DNA from: Anodontia alba | Lineage: Eukaryota > Mollusca > Bivalvia > Lucinida > Lucinidae | NCBI GenBank assembly: GCA_964016985.1 | Contig: OZ024823.1 | Span: 35,445,687-35,509,686, forward strand | Reading direction: 5' to 3' | DNA: 64,000 nucleotides | In this document: in pieces, positions 20,081-31,516 of the stretch | Layout of the letters: every line of letters starts with the position of its first letter | Numbering within the stretch: position 1 is the first letter of the stretch | The notes under the pieces: generated by a model | Told to the model about the DNA's origin: nothing | The model's input: only the letters and a program-made list of their open reading frames with translations | Database searches by the model: none | Made by a program: the position numbers and the translations under genes

Positions 20081-20266
20081 TTAACACATTGCATGCTGGG
20101 TAAAAATTTCAGCAGCCAACATTTTCAAATATGTTTCTTCTTTTTCCTAGAATATAGGATGGCACTTCATGATGTGTGTCAGATCATATTTTCCAGGAAA
20201 AATAAGAAAAATATCAATCATCAGTTTGTCGTCTGATGAATTTGCCCATAGCATGGTAAGTGTTAA
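20081..20266. mobile_element. MITE family F, copy 7
   Basis: Complete TTAA ends: TTAACACATTGCATGCTGGG and CATAGCATGGTAAGTGTTAA. The core is degraded to ATAGGATGGCACTTCATGAT. Confidence 0.87.
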
Positions 20267-20948
20267 TAAAGTGTCTGGCACATGTGTCCAGTGCATTCAT
20301 TTTAAGTCTCAAATGAACAGCTATAGTATTATAAAGGAAAGGAATAGCCATTTCCCTGTGAGCTTATCACATAACACTTTGGGATCCAAAGTTTGTAAAT
20401 AATTCCATGTCAATATACATAATAAAAATAAGAATTCACCAGCATTATATTCACAAATAAAAACACTTCATCTATCCCAAACTATGTCTGTTACAAAGTA
20501 TGAACCATATATGGTAAATTCAGGGGTGAAAGTCTTAAAATACAAGAATCCTGAAATTCAGATTTTCTAATCCTGAAAAAGTGTATATTCCTATATTTTA
20601 TGTAGGAACAGTTCACCACAAATCCTGAAATCATGAATTATCCTTCAAACTTTTCAGGCATGTGATCATAGTGTTTAAAATATAATTTGTAAATTCTGAC
20701 CACGAATTATGTGTCCTCAATGATAAATGATCGCTTCTACCCATAAAGACCAAGAATTATGTCTTGTTGGCTACAGACAGCCAAGTCAAACTGAAGCTTC
20801 CAATCCCAATATACACAGGTCTCTTTTTTCAGCTCTTTTGATCAGATACGCAGGTGAAGACTTACATGCATGGCACAAATATATATGATTAGTATATCTG
20901 CAACCTTCCTCCTGCTTCCAGGTATGACAATTCTGTTTAGTCTTAACA
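20267..20948. other. Unassigned interval
   Basis: No repeat or exon recognised. Could include 3' untranslated sequence of a minus-strand gene if the candidate exon at 21239-21345 is real. Confidence 0.35.
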
Positions 20949-21124
20949 TTATAGCTCCAGATATATGGGATATCAGATATTTTTCTTATTTCTCCACGAA
21001 AACATATGTTGTGGATACTCATTAGAAGTGCCTCACTGAGGCACTTCTAATGAGTACCCACAACATATGTTTTCATGGAGAAGTAAGAAAGATATCAATA
21101 AATTCTTGTTATGCAGAGCTATGT
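20949..21124. mobile_element. MITE family G, copy 9
   Basis: TATAGCTCCAGATATATGGG to GTTATGCAGAGCTATG. Near-perfect core: CATATGTTGTGGATACTCAT and AGAAGTGCCTCACTGAGGCA with complements. Confidence 0.9.
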
Positions 21125-21238
21125 AACAATGGGTACTTGCTATGGAATTCATATCTCAATAGATGTGCATGACTCCTTGTGTTTATCTTTGACCATTTCA
21201 AAATGTACTTTACTTGATCGGTCAATGAAGCAACTTTT

Positions 21239-21345
21239 CTATGAAATCTCAACTGAGTCACTTGCATCTACAGGTCTTGAGACATCATAACTGTTCCAAC
21301 TCACTTTTTGGAGCATTGTGGCAAAACTATCTTCTATTGTTTCGA
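21239..21345 (-). CDS. Weak candidate 3' terminal exon
   Basis: On the minus strand a 34-codon open frame follows an AG and ends in TAG; it reads ETIEDSFATMLQKVSWNSYD and then ends in SVEIS. A much stronger acceptor (TATTTCTATTTCAG) lies 18 bp upstream of the open frame. Using it in the phase left by exon B would instead give a nine-codon tail ending at 21327. The phase of the longer frame does not fit exon B directly, so an unseen intervening exon would be needed. The interval is free of recognisable repeats, which is unusual here and is part of the case for it. A chance frame of this size is quite possible. Confidence 0.25.
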
Positions 21346-21405
21346 CTGTTATTCATTCTGAAATAGAAATAATAATAATGACAAACATTTTCACAAATTC
21401 TGTGG

Positions 21406-21599
21406 CTACCATAACTCTAAGTATTGGGACAGATAGGCCAGAGCAAACATTGTACCCCTAGATTGGATTCCATAGAATCTGGCATCTAATCAGGGTGTGC
21501 ACTGTTTGCACTTATCCAGCAGTTTCTGACATCAACAGGTCTACACTGGGTCTACACTGTTTGTAGGGGACTATCTGCCAAATTCTTAGAGTAAATACA
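21406..21599. mobile_element. MITE family I, copy 1
   Basis: CTACCATAACTCTAAGTATTG to TTCTTAGAGTAAATACAG. The core has TCTGGCATCTAATCAGGGTG and CACTGTTTGC, followed by a second GTCTACACTGTTTG. Confidence 0.7.
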
Positions 21600-21684
21600 G
21601 TGCATATTAACAAACAAAATTCTGGTAGACAATCTTATTTCATATAAAGATCATGTGATATGTTCTAAGCTACCTAAAAATATT

Positions 21685-21969
21685 TTAATGCTTAGCACTC
21701 TGGGTAAAAATTTCTGCAGATGACATTTTGAAATATTTTTCTTATTTTACCCTGGAATCAGGACTTAATTGACATTTCATTCAAATTGTCCCAGGAAACA
21801 GGATTTGACATTTCAAGCAAATTGTCCAAGGAAACAGGATTTGGCATTTCATGCAAATTGTCTCCAATGGAGACAATCTGCATGAAATGCCAAATTCTGT
21901 TTTCTGGGAAAAATAAGAAAAATGTCACCAATTTGTCTGCTGAATTTGCCCAGAGAATGGTACTGGATA
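21685..21969. mobile_element. MITE family F, copy 8 (arm expanded)
   Basis: TTAATGCTTAGCACTCTGGG to CCCAGAGAATGGTACTGG. The left hairpin arm contains three successive versions of CAGGA(C/T)TT...GACATTTCA followed by CAAATTGTCC, so that arm is about 100 bp longer than its partner. Confidence 0.85.
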
Positions 21970-22196
21970 AGGGAATTGCTACACTTAAAGGGGAGGAAAC
22001 TATTTCAAAATGCTTGTCTCCCTTGAAGCAAGGGTCTACTCTAAAAGGAAAGAACTTGCTCCCATATTCTCTTCCTTTCTGAGTGGACCCTCTTCAGGAG
22101 GGGCTTGGAATGCATGAAAGCAAGTAGGGAGTCACTAAAGTTGTCTCTTTTGTGCAATTGGTGGAAATTTCTACCTAGTGTATCCATTATTGTTAT
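21967..22196. mobile_element. MITE family K, copy 5
   Basis: AAGGGAATTGCTACACTTAA at the left, CTACCTAGTGTATCCATTAT at the right. Directly abuts F copy 8. Confidence 0.8.
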
Positions 22197-22202
22197 GCCT
22201 GG

Positions 22203-22426
22203 ATTAACCCATTTTAGATGGTATAAGCTCCCCACACAATATATTGGAAGGTTGGAATGTCAATTTCAGGTATGTCAGGCTATATGATTCAAATAATTCC
22301 TAGAGAAGAATGACCAACTATTTGCAAACAGTGGAGGCACTGATCAAATGCTACATTCTGCAGTGTCTGAGGTCTGCACTGTTTTCCAAAACCCTTTTTG
22401 AGGGTCTTCAGACTAAAATGGGTAAG
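22203..22426. mobile_element. MITE family O, copy 1
   Basis: TTAACCCATTTTAGATGGTA to CTTCAGACTAAAATGGGTAA. The core AAACAGTGGAGGCACTGATC faces TCTGAGGTCTGCACTGTTTT. Matches 34082-34285. Confidence 0.8.
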
Positions 22427-22702
22427 AAATATGTTTGCCTTTTGTTCTAAGGCAATACTTCTCTTGTTTTATTTGTTTTATTTTTGTTAGAATGCTGTTT
22501 CGTGATGTCGTTTTGTGTCAATCCAACCTTATTCAGTGTCTTTGGAGGGCTGTGATCCATGAGTGTGCCTTTTCTGGGTATTCTAAAATATATATATTAT
22601 TTTCACCAAATGATGCCCTAATAACTTTATACCATATTTGCCATAGTTATTCTAACATTGTAGCTCCTTACCATACTTTGCCTAAAATTTGAGAACGTCC
22701 AT
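22427..22702. other. No feature recognised
   Basis: 22615-22690 resembles degraded I-terminus text (ACCATACTTTGCCTAAAATT) but no core follows. Confidence 0.4.
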
Positions 22703-22916
22703 TTAACCCTTGTCATACTGAATAAATTAAGATGCCACACCCACTTCTAATTTTCAGCCAATCAGATTACTTGATCCAGGTTGTTGATAAAAATTCACAT
22801 TCTAAATGACAAACTGTGCAGATCCAGATCAGTTGGCTTCTTCAGAAGCCAACTGATCTAGATCTATACTGTTTACAAAGGCAGGGCATATCCAGATTCA
22901 GCAGGATCAGGGATAA
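22703..22916. mobile_element. MITE family C, copy 7
   Basis: TTAACCCTTGTCATACTGAA to TTCAGCAGGATCAGGGATAA, opposite orientation to copies 1-3. Followed at 22960-23030 by a further GATCAG hairpin remnant. Confidence 0.9.
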
Positions 22917-23297
22917 CTACCTGAAGATGTGTCTAAAATATGCAGGCTGTATGACATGACAAGCAGTGCTGGTCCAGATCAGTCTACTCCTTCAGATATC
23001 TAATCTGAATCTACACTGTTTATTCAGACATGTCTGTCTGAATATTAAAATAAATATGGCAAGTAAAAAATTCTGTTTTACTGTGCACCTTATACAACTT
23101 GATCATTTTTTTGTGTTTTTTTTTTTTTTAAAAAAGCTGGAAAAATGATCAAAGTACACTAATACCTCACCCCTTGTGCTGTTAGTTTCATATATGTTTT
23201 TGGTTAAGCCCAATCCTGGGTTATGATCCTGAGGCTCAGGTGGCATGGTATACCTTTGGAGAGACTTAAAGCTGAAACCTCTCCCAACAGTGAAATC

Positions 23298-23510
23298 TTA
23301 AGGGCACTGAATACAATTGGAAGATTATCCACCATTTTATACAAGGGTAACAACTTATGTGACTTCCTGTTTGCTTCCCATCACACCAAGCCCCTTCTGA
23401 AAAGGGATCTTCTCTAAAACAAAGCAAATTCTTTCCTTTTAGAGTAGACCCCTTTTCAGAGGGGAGGCAAAAATGATTTCAATAGAGTTGCCTCCTATCA
23501 ATTACTTAAA
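23298..23510. mobile_element. MITE family K, copy 6
   Basis: TTAAGGGCACTGAATACAAT, then TGTGACTTCCTGTTTGCTTC, the TTCTTTCCTTTTAGAGTAGA arm and TTGCCTCCTATCAATTACTT. Orientation opposite to copy 1. Confidence 0.82.
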
Positions 23511-23852
23511 ACTTACAAAAAAAAAAACAATATAATTATGCATGTAGCACATCTTATCCAAACACAGCATAGTACCTTGCCAATTTGCTAAATAGTGGGA
23601 GCATAACAACATATTCTGTTTTTGTTTTCCTTAGCAGAAGCTATTTTCAGTGTGCCTGTTCCAGATGGTCAAAAATAAAGTACTTTTAATACTTTTTATG
23701 CTTTATAAAACTGAGGTTAAATTAACCACAATTAGTAAATCAATGCCAAATTTGTGGGCTCCAATTGAGTCCTCCATGGTACAGGACATACTTAATCATG
23801 CCCACATGGATAAAGGTTAATTTACCTCAGACAAACATGACACAATACCTTT
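23511..23852. other. AT-rich interval without recognisable feature
   Basis: No shared repeat noticed. Confidence 0.4.
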
Positions 23853-25333
23853 ACAAGAGGGCCAAGATGGCCCTGTATCGCTCTCCTGATTACCAGATAA
23901 GTTTCGAGTCAATTGGCCTTTCAGTACAAGTGAAGAAGGACACCATATATATTCAATATGGTGGCCATCTTGATCAGAATGAGTTACTATTGCTCTACAA
24001 GTCACCTTGATACTTCCAATGAAGTTTCAAGTCAATTGGCCTTTTAATTCAGGATAAAAAAGTCAATATAGATTTTCAACATGGCTGCTTGGGCAACCAT
24101 TTTGGATTTCCAATCAGAATGATTTTAGATATTTTTGATCTACAAGTCACCCTGATTCTTCCTATCAAGTTTTGAGTCAACTGGCCTTACTGTTCAGAAG
24201 AAATTCAAAATAGATTTTCAAGCTGGCTACTGTGGTGGCCATATTGGATTTCTAATCTGAACAAATTTAGCTATTTTTGATCTACAAGTCACCCAGATAC
24301 TTCCTACCATGTTTCCAGTAAACTGGCTTTTCCATTCAGGAGAAGAAGTGCAAAATAGATTTCTAAGATAGTGGCCATGGCAGCCATCTTGGATTTCTGA
24401 TCGGAACAATTTTAGCTACTTTTGATCTACAAGTCACCCGATGCTTCCTTCCAAGTTTCAAGTCAACTGGCCATTCATTTCAGGAGAAGAAGGGAAAAAT
24501 AGATTTTCAAGATGGCGGCCATGGCAGCCATCTTGGATTTCCAATCAAAACGATTTTAGCTATTTTTGATAAATGATTTTAGCTATTTTTGATCTACAAG
24601 TCACCCCAATGCTTCCTACCAAGTTTCAAGTCAACTGGCCTTTGGGTTCAAGAGAAGAAGCAAAAAAATAGATTTTCAAGATGGCAACCATCCTGGATTT
24701 CCAATCAGAATGATTTTAGCTATTTTTGATCTACAAGTCACCCCGATGTTTCCTTCTGAGTTTCAAGTCAATTGGCCTTTCGGTTCAGGAGAAGAAGCAA
24801 AAACTAGATTTTCAAGATGGCTGCCAAGGCAGCAATCTTGGATTTCCATTAGAAATGATTTTAGCTACTTTTGATCTACAAGTCACTCAAATGCTTCCTA
24901 CTAAGTTTCAAGTCAATTGGCCTTTTGGTTCAGGAGGAGAAAGGAAAAATAGATTTATGATGGCCGCCATGGTGGCCAGCTTGGATTTCGGATTCGAATG
25001 ATTTTAGCTATTTTTGATCTACAAGTCACCTTGACGCTTCCTACCAAGTTTCGAGTCAAATGGCCTTTTGGTTCAGGAGAAGAAGCAAAAAATTGATTTT
25101 CAAGATGGCTGCTATGGCGGCTATCTTGATTTCTGATCGGAATGATTTTAGATATTTTTTATCTACAAGTCACCCTCATGCTTCCTACCAAGTTTCGAGT
25201 CAATTGACCTAGGAGTGTAGGAGGAGTAGGCTTTTAAAGCAATTGTTGATGCAGCATGACGAACGACGGACAATGGGCATTGACTGATCACAACAGCTCA
25301 CCTTGAGCACTTTGTGCTCATGTGAGCTAAAAA
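23853..25333 (-). mobile_element. Helentron-like nonautonomous element 7
   Basis: Same ends as the element at 3969-5623 but inverted: ACAAGAGGGCCAAGATGGCC with GCTCTCCTGA at the left, GAGCACTTTGTGCTCATGTG plus AGCT at the right. The body has about eight units of 138-166 bp, each with GATCTACAAGTCACC, CTTCCTACCAAGTTTC, GTCAATTGGCCTTT and AAGATGGC.GCCATGG. One unit has an internal duplication of TTTTAGCTATTTTTGAT (24550-24590). A GACGAACGACGGACAATGGG stretch links the array to the right end. Confidence 0.65.
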
Positions 25334-25588
25334 TAGACAGGTAAAAATCAAAGTAAAATGTTTGTCTAACAATTAGATTTCCACAGGTGTTGTCTCTTTC
25401 ATTGGTTTCTGCAGAGGAGTCAATATTTATGCTTACCTCCTCCAACAGCAATTTAACCACTTAATAAGAACTCTCAAATAATTGAATAAGGTCAAGAAAA
25501 TTAATTCAACTATTGATGAAAGGCCAAGTTCCAGCCACTTGACACTACTTCATTTTGTATAGGGATTTATATTACCACCTTACAGACA
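25334..25588. other. Unassigned interval
   Basis: No repeat seen; an 83-codon minus frame covers part of it and the array end and is not supported. Confidence 0.35.
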
Positions 25589-25760
25589 CTACTGTACTTG
25601 CCCTAAATATTGGGACAACTGAACTCTTTACCACACTATTCCTGAAGTTTCAATGAGTAATTGTACTACCTATAGATATGTCTAAAAACTACTGCATTCT
25701 GCAGCATATAAGCTGGTCTACACTGCTCAGGCCTATCTGTCACAATCCTTAAGGTAAATA
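25589..25760. mobile_element. MITE family I, copy 2 (core deleted)
   Basis: TACTGTACTTGCCCTAAATA to AATCCTTAAGGTAAATA. Core reduced to ACTGCATTCTGCAGCATATA and GGTCTACACTG. Confidence 0.65.
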
Positions 25761-25874
25761 GGGTCTTTTCCTTTATACAAGAACATCCTTCAATTACAGA
25801 TTACTTCAGTTGCCAGATAAATATAGTGCTTACCTTTTGCTATTGTTTACTTGGCAACAAAAACATTTAAAACA

Positions 25875-26149
25875 CTTAAGAGGAACTGACACATTTTCAA
25901 GGGAAGCAACTCCTGTCAAAATGTTTTAGTCTATCTTCTGAAAAAGGGTCTACGCTGAAAGGAAAGAATTTGCTCCCCAGAGCAAATTCTTCCCTTTCAG
26001 GATAGACCTCCTTTTCAAAAAAGGTGTCAAGTTCTTCCATTTCAGAGTAGACCGGATTATTGCACAGGAAAGCAAACAGGAAGTCACAAAAGTAGTCCCC
26101 CTTGTATAAAATGGCAGAAAATCTAACAAATCTATCCATTCCCCTTTAG
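25875..26149. mobile_element. MITE family K, copy 7
   Basis: CTTAAGAGGAACTGACACAT to TCTATCCATTCCCCTTT. Contains two versions of the TTTCAG.GTAGACC arm end (26000 and 26042). Confidence 0.8.
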
Positions 26150-26211
26150 GCATAAATAGCATTGCCAAGGCCCTGGAAAGTTTCTGGTGGAGGAGAACAC
26201 TGTATTACATA

Positions 26212-26436
26212 TACCGTATTAGCCCTAAATATTGGGACATCTTAACTTCTTAACATACTTGTCCTAAAACTTCGAGAAATTTAATTTTCTACCCATCGAT
26301 CTATCTAAAACTGCTGGACTGAGTGGCAAACAGTGTGTAGACCCTGATCAGACACTGCAGGGTGTCTGATCTGGGTCTACACTGTTTGCTTAGGCCTGTT
26401 TGTCCAAAATACATTGTACTTAGGACTATTATGGTA
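26212..26436. mobile_element. MITE family I, copy 3 (full)
   Basis: TACCGTATTAGCCCTAAATA and GTACTTAGGACTATTATGGT are inverted termini. Core GTAGACCCTGATCAGACACT faces GGTGTCTGATCTGGGTCTAC and ends ACTGTTTGC. Confidence 0.85.
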
Positions 26437-26651
26437 ACAAAATTATCCTTGATCCACTTTTCAAACAACTTTCTTATAAAGAAGTAACCTGAATCCTCAA
26501 ACTACATAGAGATAAAATACTGATAAAAACATTCCATCCATCAAATGCCAATCCCAGATGCTTTTGTATACCCATACCAGGGTCTCAAGAGAAAATTTTG
26601 AAAAGGAGTACATCAAAGGAAAAGATGCTGTGCACAAATGACCTTCCTCAA

Positions 26652-26844
26652 CCATAATAACCCAAAGTGTTGGGACAGACAGGCCTGAGCAAACAGAATG
26701 TGGCATCTGATCAGGTTTTACACTGTTTGTCACTCAGTTCAGCAGTTTTTAAACATATCAACAGATAGTAATATGATGCTTTCTAGGAGAACTATGGTAA
26801 GGAGTTGACCACTTAGGTGTCCCAATATTTAGGTAAAATATGGT
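26652..26844. mobile_element. MITE family I, copy 4
   Basis: CCATAATAACCCAAAGTGTT to CAATATTTAGGTAAAATATG. One core arm lost; GGCATCTGATCAGGTTTTAC and ACTGTTTGTCA remain. Confidence 0.7.
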
Positions 26845-26978
26845 CATCCACATCAGATTCTGTGCAATTTTCGAGCTTTATTTGTGGTAAGGGATCTTTT
26901 CACTTGACAACAATCAAAACATACTAACAAAGATGCAGAAAACAAGCTACAAGAAGAAACAAACACCAAAAAATTCCA

Positions 26979-27162
26979 TAGCTCCAGATGAGACGCTTTA
27001 TTTCCATTTAACAAAAATGTGGACATTTTTCATATTTCTCCACGAAAACATATGTTTAGGGCACTTATTAGAAGTTTCTCACCAAGGCACTTCTAATGAG
27101 TACCACATTATAGGTTTACATGGAGATATAAGAAAAATACCCCCTCTTATCTAGAACTATGC
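26979..27162. mobile_element. MITE family G, copy 10
   Basis: CATAGCTCCAGATGAGACGC to CCTCTTATCTAGAACTATG. Core CATATGTTTAGGGCACTTAT faces AAGTGCC-type arm TTCTAATGAGTACCACATTA. Confidence 0.87.
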
Positions 27163-27284
27163 AACACACCAATATATAGGAACTATACATTTTGAGCATA
27201 TATATGTATGTGGAAGTATAATTATGGATGTGCATGTGCTATGGATATAATATATAATGGCTACAGCATAGCAAACCACAAATT

Positions 27285-27510
27285 TGAGACGGGGCACAGC
27301 ATTTCCTACAGTTTTATATGTGTGCTCAAAAAAGACTCAGATCAGCTTTTGCATCTGTGCAGCCTGACAAGTCTGATGTCTGCTGGAAGATGGTTTGATT
27401 CCTTAGCTATAGATAGAATGTACAGCAAAGACTCTAATCATACTGCACAGAATTGCAGACTGATCTGAGCTCACTGGGTGCACATGCAATCTTGTAGGAA
27501 ATGCTGTGCC
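27285..27510. mobile_element. Family L element
   Basis: GGGGCACAGCATTTCCTAC and GTAGGAAATGCTGTGCCCTG are inverted ends; inside are CTGATGTCTGCTGGAAGATG and GCAGACTGATCTGAGCTCAC. Confidence 0.65.
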
Positions 27511-27996
27511 CTGGCTCAATAAAATCCAACACAATTAATTTTGGACATACACTGTACATTAAACACAAATAGCATTTACATGCAATACTGTGATTCAAAA
27601 TAAAAAACAGAATGAAACTGCACCAATGCATCATCAACACAAACAATTCCTAAACTTTCTTTTCTTTTTTTTAATTGCATGTATTTTACAAAGCATCAAT
27701 AAAATAGTTGCTCTTCTGTAACTATGGTTATTTTTTAACATTAATAACCAACCTACTACATGTATAAACAAAGTAATGTAATAGTTTTGACTATCTAGCG
27801 TAACTGTCACTTAATTAATCACTTAAAAAAAACAACCGTAATGCCAAAATATATCATTGATTGAATAGGAGGAAATAGGGGTCCAAGTATGGTGGCATTT
27901 CAAAGCTTGCACCTACCTCAGAAAACCTGGTACACTCAATTCCAAAAAAAAACAGTTTATCACTTTTAATAGATTTTCCTACTGAACAGTCCTCAG
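27511..27996. other. No feature recognised
   Basis: AT-rich DNA between a family L element and the array that follows. No repeat or splice context noticed. Confidence 0.4.
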
Positions 27997-29779
27997 ACTA
28001 GACCATGAAGTGAGCATATGCTCACTAATAACCCCGGCCATGGCCATCAGTGATAACATGGTTTTGATGTTTTGGCATTTGATGACGCCTTGTGGGGAAA
28101 AAAAGGCTGAATCATTTGCTTGTTTGACACATAATAAATGTTATTAAGAAAAATACATACTTCAATAGTACGAATTACAAAGGGAAATAACTCAAAGAGA
28201 CCTGGCCCTATGGCCCCTACTTTCTTTCCACAGTACAATTAGTCATACTTGTCACCCGCAGTAATGTGCATGTGTAAAATAAATTCAAACAAAATCTGGA
28301 AACAGGTATAGAAGTTATAAACAAAAATACATAATTAAATAGCCAGAACAACAAAGGGAAATAACTCTGTGGGACTTAGCCCCATGGCTCCTATTTCCTT
28401 TCCCACAATACAACTAGTCATACTTGTCATTTGTACTTAATTTCAAGTTTCTAGGTATAGTAGTTCTTGAGAAATCTTTGACACAAAATAAATGTTAACT
28501 CACACATAAATAGCCAGAACAACAAAGGGAAATAACTCTAAGGGACCTGGCCCCATGGCCCCTTTTTTCTTTCCCACAATACAACTAGTCATACTTGTCA
28601 TTGTACTAAATTTCAAGTTTCTAGGTAGAGTAGTTCTTGAGAAATCTTTGACACAAAATAAATGTTTACTCACACACAAATAGCCAGAGCAACAAAGGGA
28701 AATAACTCTAAGAGCCTGGTCCTATGACCCTATTTTCTTTCCCACAATACAACTAGTCATACTTGTCATGTGTACAAAATTTCAAGATTCTAGGTACAAT
28801 AGTTCTTGAGAAATCTTTGACACAAAATAAATGTTTACTCACACACAAATAGCCAGAACAACAAAGGGAAATAACTCTAAGTGACCTGACCCCACGGTGC
28901 CTATTTTCTTTCCCACAATACAACTAGTCATACTTGTCAAGTGTACTAAATTTCAAGATTCTAGGTATAGTAGTTTTTTGGAGAATCTTTGACACAAAAT
29001 AAATGTTAACTCACACACAAATAGCCAGAACAACAAAGGGAAATAACTCTAAGGGCCTGGTCCCATGACCCTATTTTCTTTCCCACAATACAACTAGTCA
29101 TACCTGTCATGTGTACAAAATTTCAAGATTCTAGGTACAGTAGTTCTTGAGAAATCTTTGACACAAAATAAATGTTTACTCACACACAAAAAGCCAAAAC
29201 AACAAAGGGAAATAACTCTAAGTGACCTGACCCCACAGCCCCTATTTTCTTTCCCACAATACAACTAGTCATACTTGTCATGTGTACTAAATTTCAAGAT
29301 TCTAGGTATAGTAGTTCTTGAAAAATCTTTGGCACAAAATAAATGTTAACTCACACACAAATAGCCAGAATAACAAAGGGAAATAACTCTAAGTGACCTG
29401 ATCCCACAGCCCCTATTTTCTTTCCCACAATACAACTAGTCATACATGTCATGTATACTAAATTTCAAGATTGTAGGTATAGTAGTTCTTGAGAAATCTT
29501 TGACACAAAATAAATGTTAACTCACACACAAATAGCCAGAACAACAAAGGGAAATAACTCTAAGTGACCTGACCCCACGGTGCCTATTTTCTTTCCCACA
29601 ATACAACTAGTCATACTTGTCATGTGTACTAAAATTCAAGATTCTAGGTAAAGTAGTTCTTGAAAAATATGTGACATAAAATAAATGTTAACTCACAGAC
29701 AGGCAGACAGACATACACACACAGAGAAAAGAAAAAAACTATGTACCCCCTTAACATACTTTGTATGCCGGGGATATAA
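27997..29779 (-). mobile_element. Helentron-like nonautonomous element 3 with about 9 x 170-bp array
   Basis: The left end reads ACTAG-ACCATGAA, then the perfect palindrome GTGAGCATATGCTCAC (28010-28025), then ACCCCGGCCA. Units begin with AGCCAGAACAACAAAGGGAA at 28341, 28512, 28682, 28851, 29023, 29192, 29363 and 29534, spacing 169-172 bp, plus a partial first unit near 28170. The array ends in ACAGACAGGCAGACAGACAT, then GTATGCCGGGGATATAA. On the minus strand this is IR, microsatellite, array, IR, hairpin and CTAGT. Confidence 0.68.
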
Positions 29780-29814
29780 ATATTCATAATATCTAGCATT
29801 ACCTATTTTTGTCT

Positions 29815-29963
29815 GAATGGAAAGGGGTGAGAGGCAAGATACCGTGATCTGGGCAGCTTGCTCATGGGGGATCGATACTCTTGCCAGGGCAGCTTGCCCC
29901 CAAGCTGCCCAGGGGGGGCAAGATAATCTGTTACACCGAATCCACGTCGCTCATTTGACGTCA
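29815..29963. other. Locally GC-rich palindromic patch with a CRE-like site
   Basis: GGGCAGCTTGCCCCC faces AAGCTGCCC with the wider repeats GGCAAGATA at both sides, followed at 29956-29963 by the palindrome TGACGTCA. GC content is well above surroundings. No CDS is seen next to it, so a regulatory role is only a possibility. Confidence 0.4.
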
Positions 29964-31516
29964 CTGACTGGTCAATAGATTTGACTATACCAAGATTTTA
30001 AAATCAATGTAAAATTAGCGAGCAATATTTTTTTCTATTGTTTGATTAATGACGGATAAATCACGGATATGACATCAAACATCATTAGGTTACATTTGTG
30101 TACTGACCTTATGTACTAATTAGACTTGTATTTAATGTGAAAAAGATAGAGCTTTGAGCATTGGTTGGGTAATAAAACAGTTATTTCATGGCAGTTTTGT
30201 GGAACAGTCAAAGCTACTGTCCCTCGGAACCTTAATATCAGGCAACAGAACACTGAGCTGTTCATGGCACCCCAGGGCAATAGTTCTGACTATTCCCCTA
30301 ATCTGACATAAAAAATGTGCAATATATGCCAGTTATAGGCAGACCTAACTAATACTCCTTAATGGTATTATTTCTTTAAATATAGTTGCTGTAGAAAAAA
30401 TATACCATTTTCTCTAAAAATGCTTGTTTGTGTGTTGAGGTTTTACAGCCCAGTCAACCCAATGGGATCATGTCGAGCAAAATGCATGGACAAGACAATG
30501 ATCTAAAATTACTTTAAGCCAGCTACATGCAAAAAGAAAATTTAAATGGTGAACATAATTTGTTGAGCATTCTCAGTGTATTGCATGTACCTGTCTTATA
30601 TCTACAAAAATTGTAATTAGATGAAAAAGGTAAACGATATATTTAGGATATAAGCTTCTCTTTCCAGATGGGGTTTTCCAAACACCTCGTATGTCAAGGA
30701 AAAATAAAGAAGATGGTTTCACATGAAAATTATCAAAACTAACATCCACCAATATAAATCTCAATCTTTGAATTTTAAATTTGCTGTTCTTTACCAAAAG
30801 ACAGCTAGAAAAGAATTTACAAATGTGTTAGTAGATGGGACACAAAATGGTGTATTGAGGATACAAACTATGAACTATAGTCAAATAGGGATTTTAACAG
30901 AGAAAGAAAATAGAGATTCCAAAATGTATATATACAAGAAGCAGGATAGCAGACTACAGGCTTTGGGTGGGGGTGGGGTGAGGAGAGGGGAGGGGGCAAT
31001 TCTTGTAGAAGCTTTAGCAAATGAGAGGATGTATTAGTTGTCATCTTGTTTTTATCTAATCAGAAAATATAAATTGTTTCTGTTTGGAGAACTAGAACTT
31101 AAAATAACCTAATAATATATATATGATATGAATCTACAAAATCTAATTCATATTCTAACTGCTGTACCATGCCTAGATGCTTTTAAGCAAGGGAATTTGT
31201 TTGCAAGCTGAAAATACCTCATTTCTAAGTTAATATTGTATCTGAAAAGCAGAATTATATCTGAGATATGTGAAGATTTTTTACACAGGATTAAATACAT
31301 TTTATATTAGCAGATTATTATTATATACACAAGTGATATATACATTTTACTGTTGTTTTTTTGTTGTTGTTTTTTTTAACACATTATTTAATGTAAATTA
31401 ATATGTATTTAATTATTACATAGGAGAAAGTTATAAAATGAACAGAGATAAGTACATTTTGTAGTGTAACTAATATACTCCATTTAAACTTGGAACTGTC
31501 TTCTCATGAAAGTGAA
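29964..31516. other. Long repeat-poor interval
   Basis: Only small features: a SINE tail fragment (30432-30482, CCCAGTCAACCCAATGGGAT) and a G-rich tract (30964-30996, runs of five, four, four and five G). Overlapping frames at 30573-31037 (74 codons minus, 104 plus) show no recognisable family. This is the least repetitive 1.5 kb in the window and could hide conserved non-coding DNA. Confidence 0.4.

Noticed and set aside
27997..29779. CRISPR array or coding repeat (regular about 170-bp units)
   Set aside because: Units are contiguous without variable spacers and non-coding, and the setting is eukaryotic.
30573..31037. Overlapping 74- and 104-codon open frames on opposite strands
   Set aside because: Low complexity, no recognisable domain, ends in a G-rich tract; consistent with chance in AT-rich DNA.
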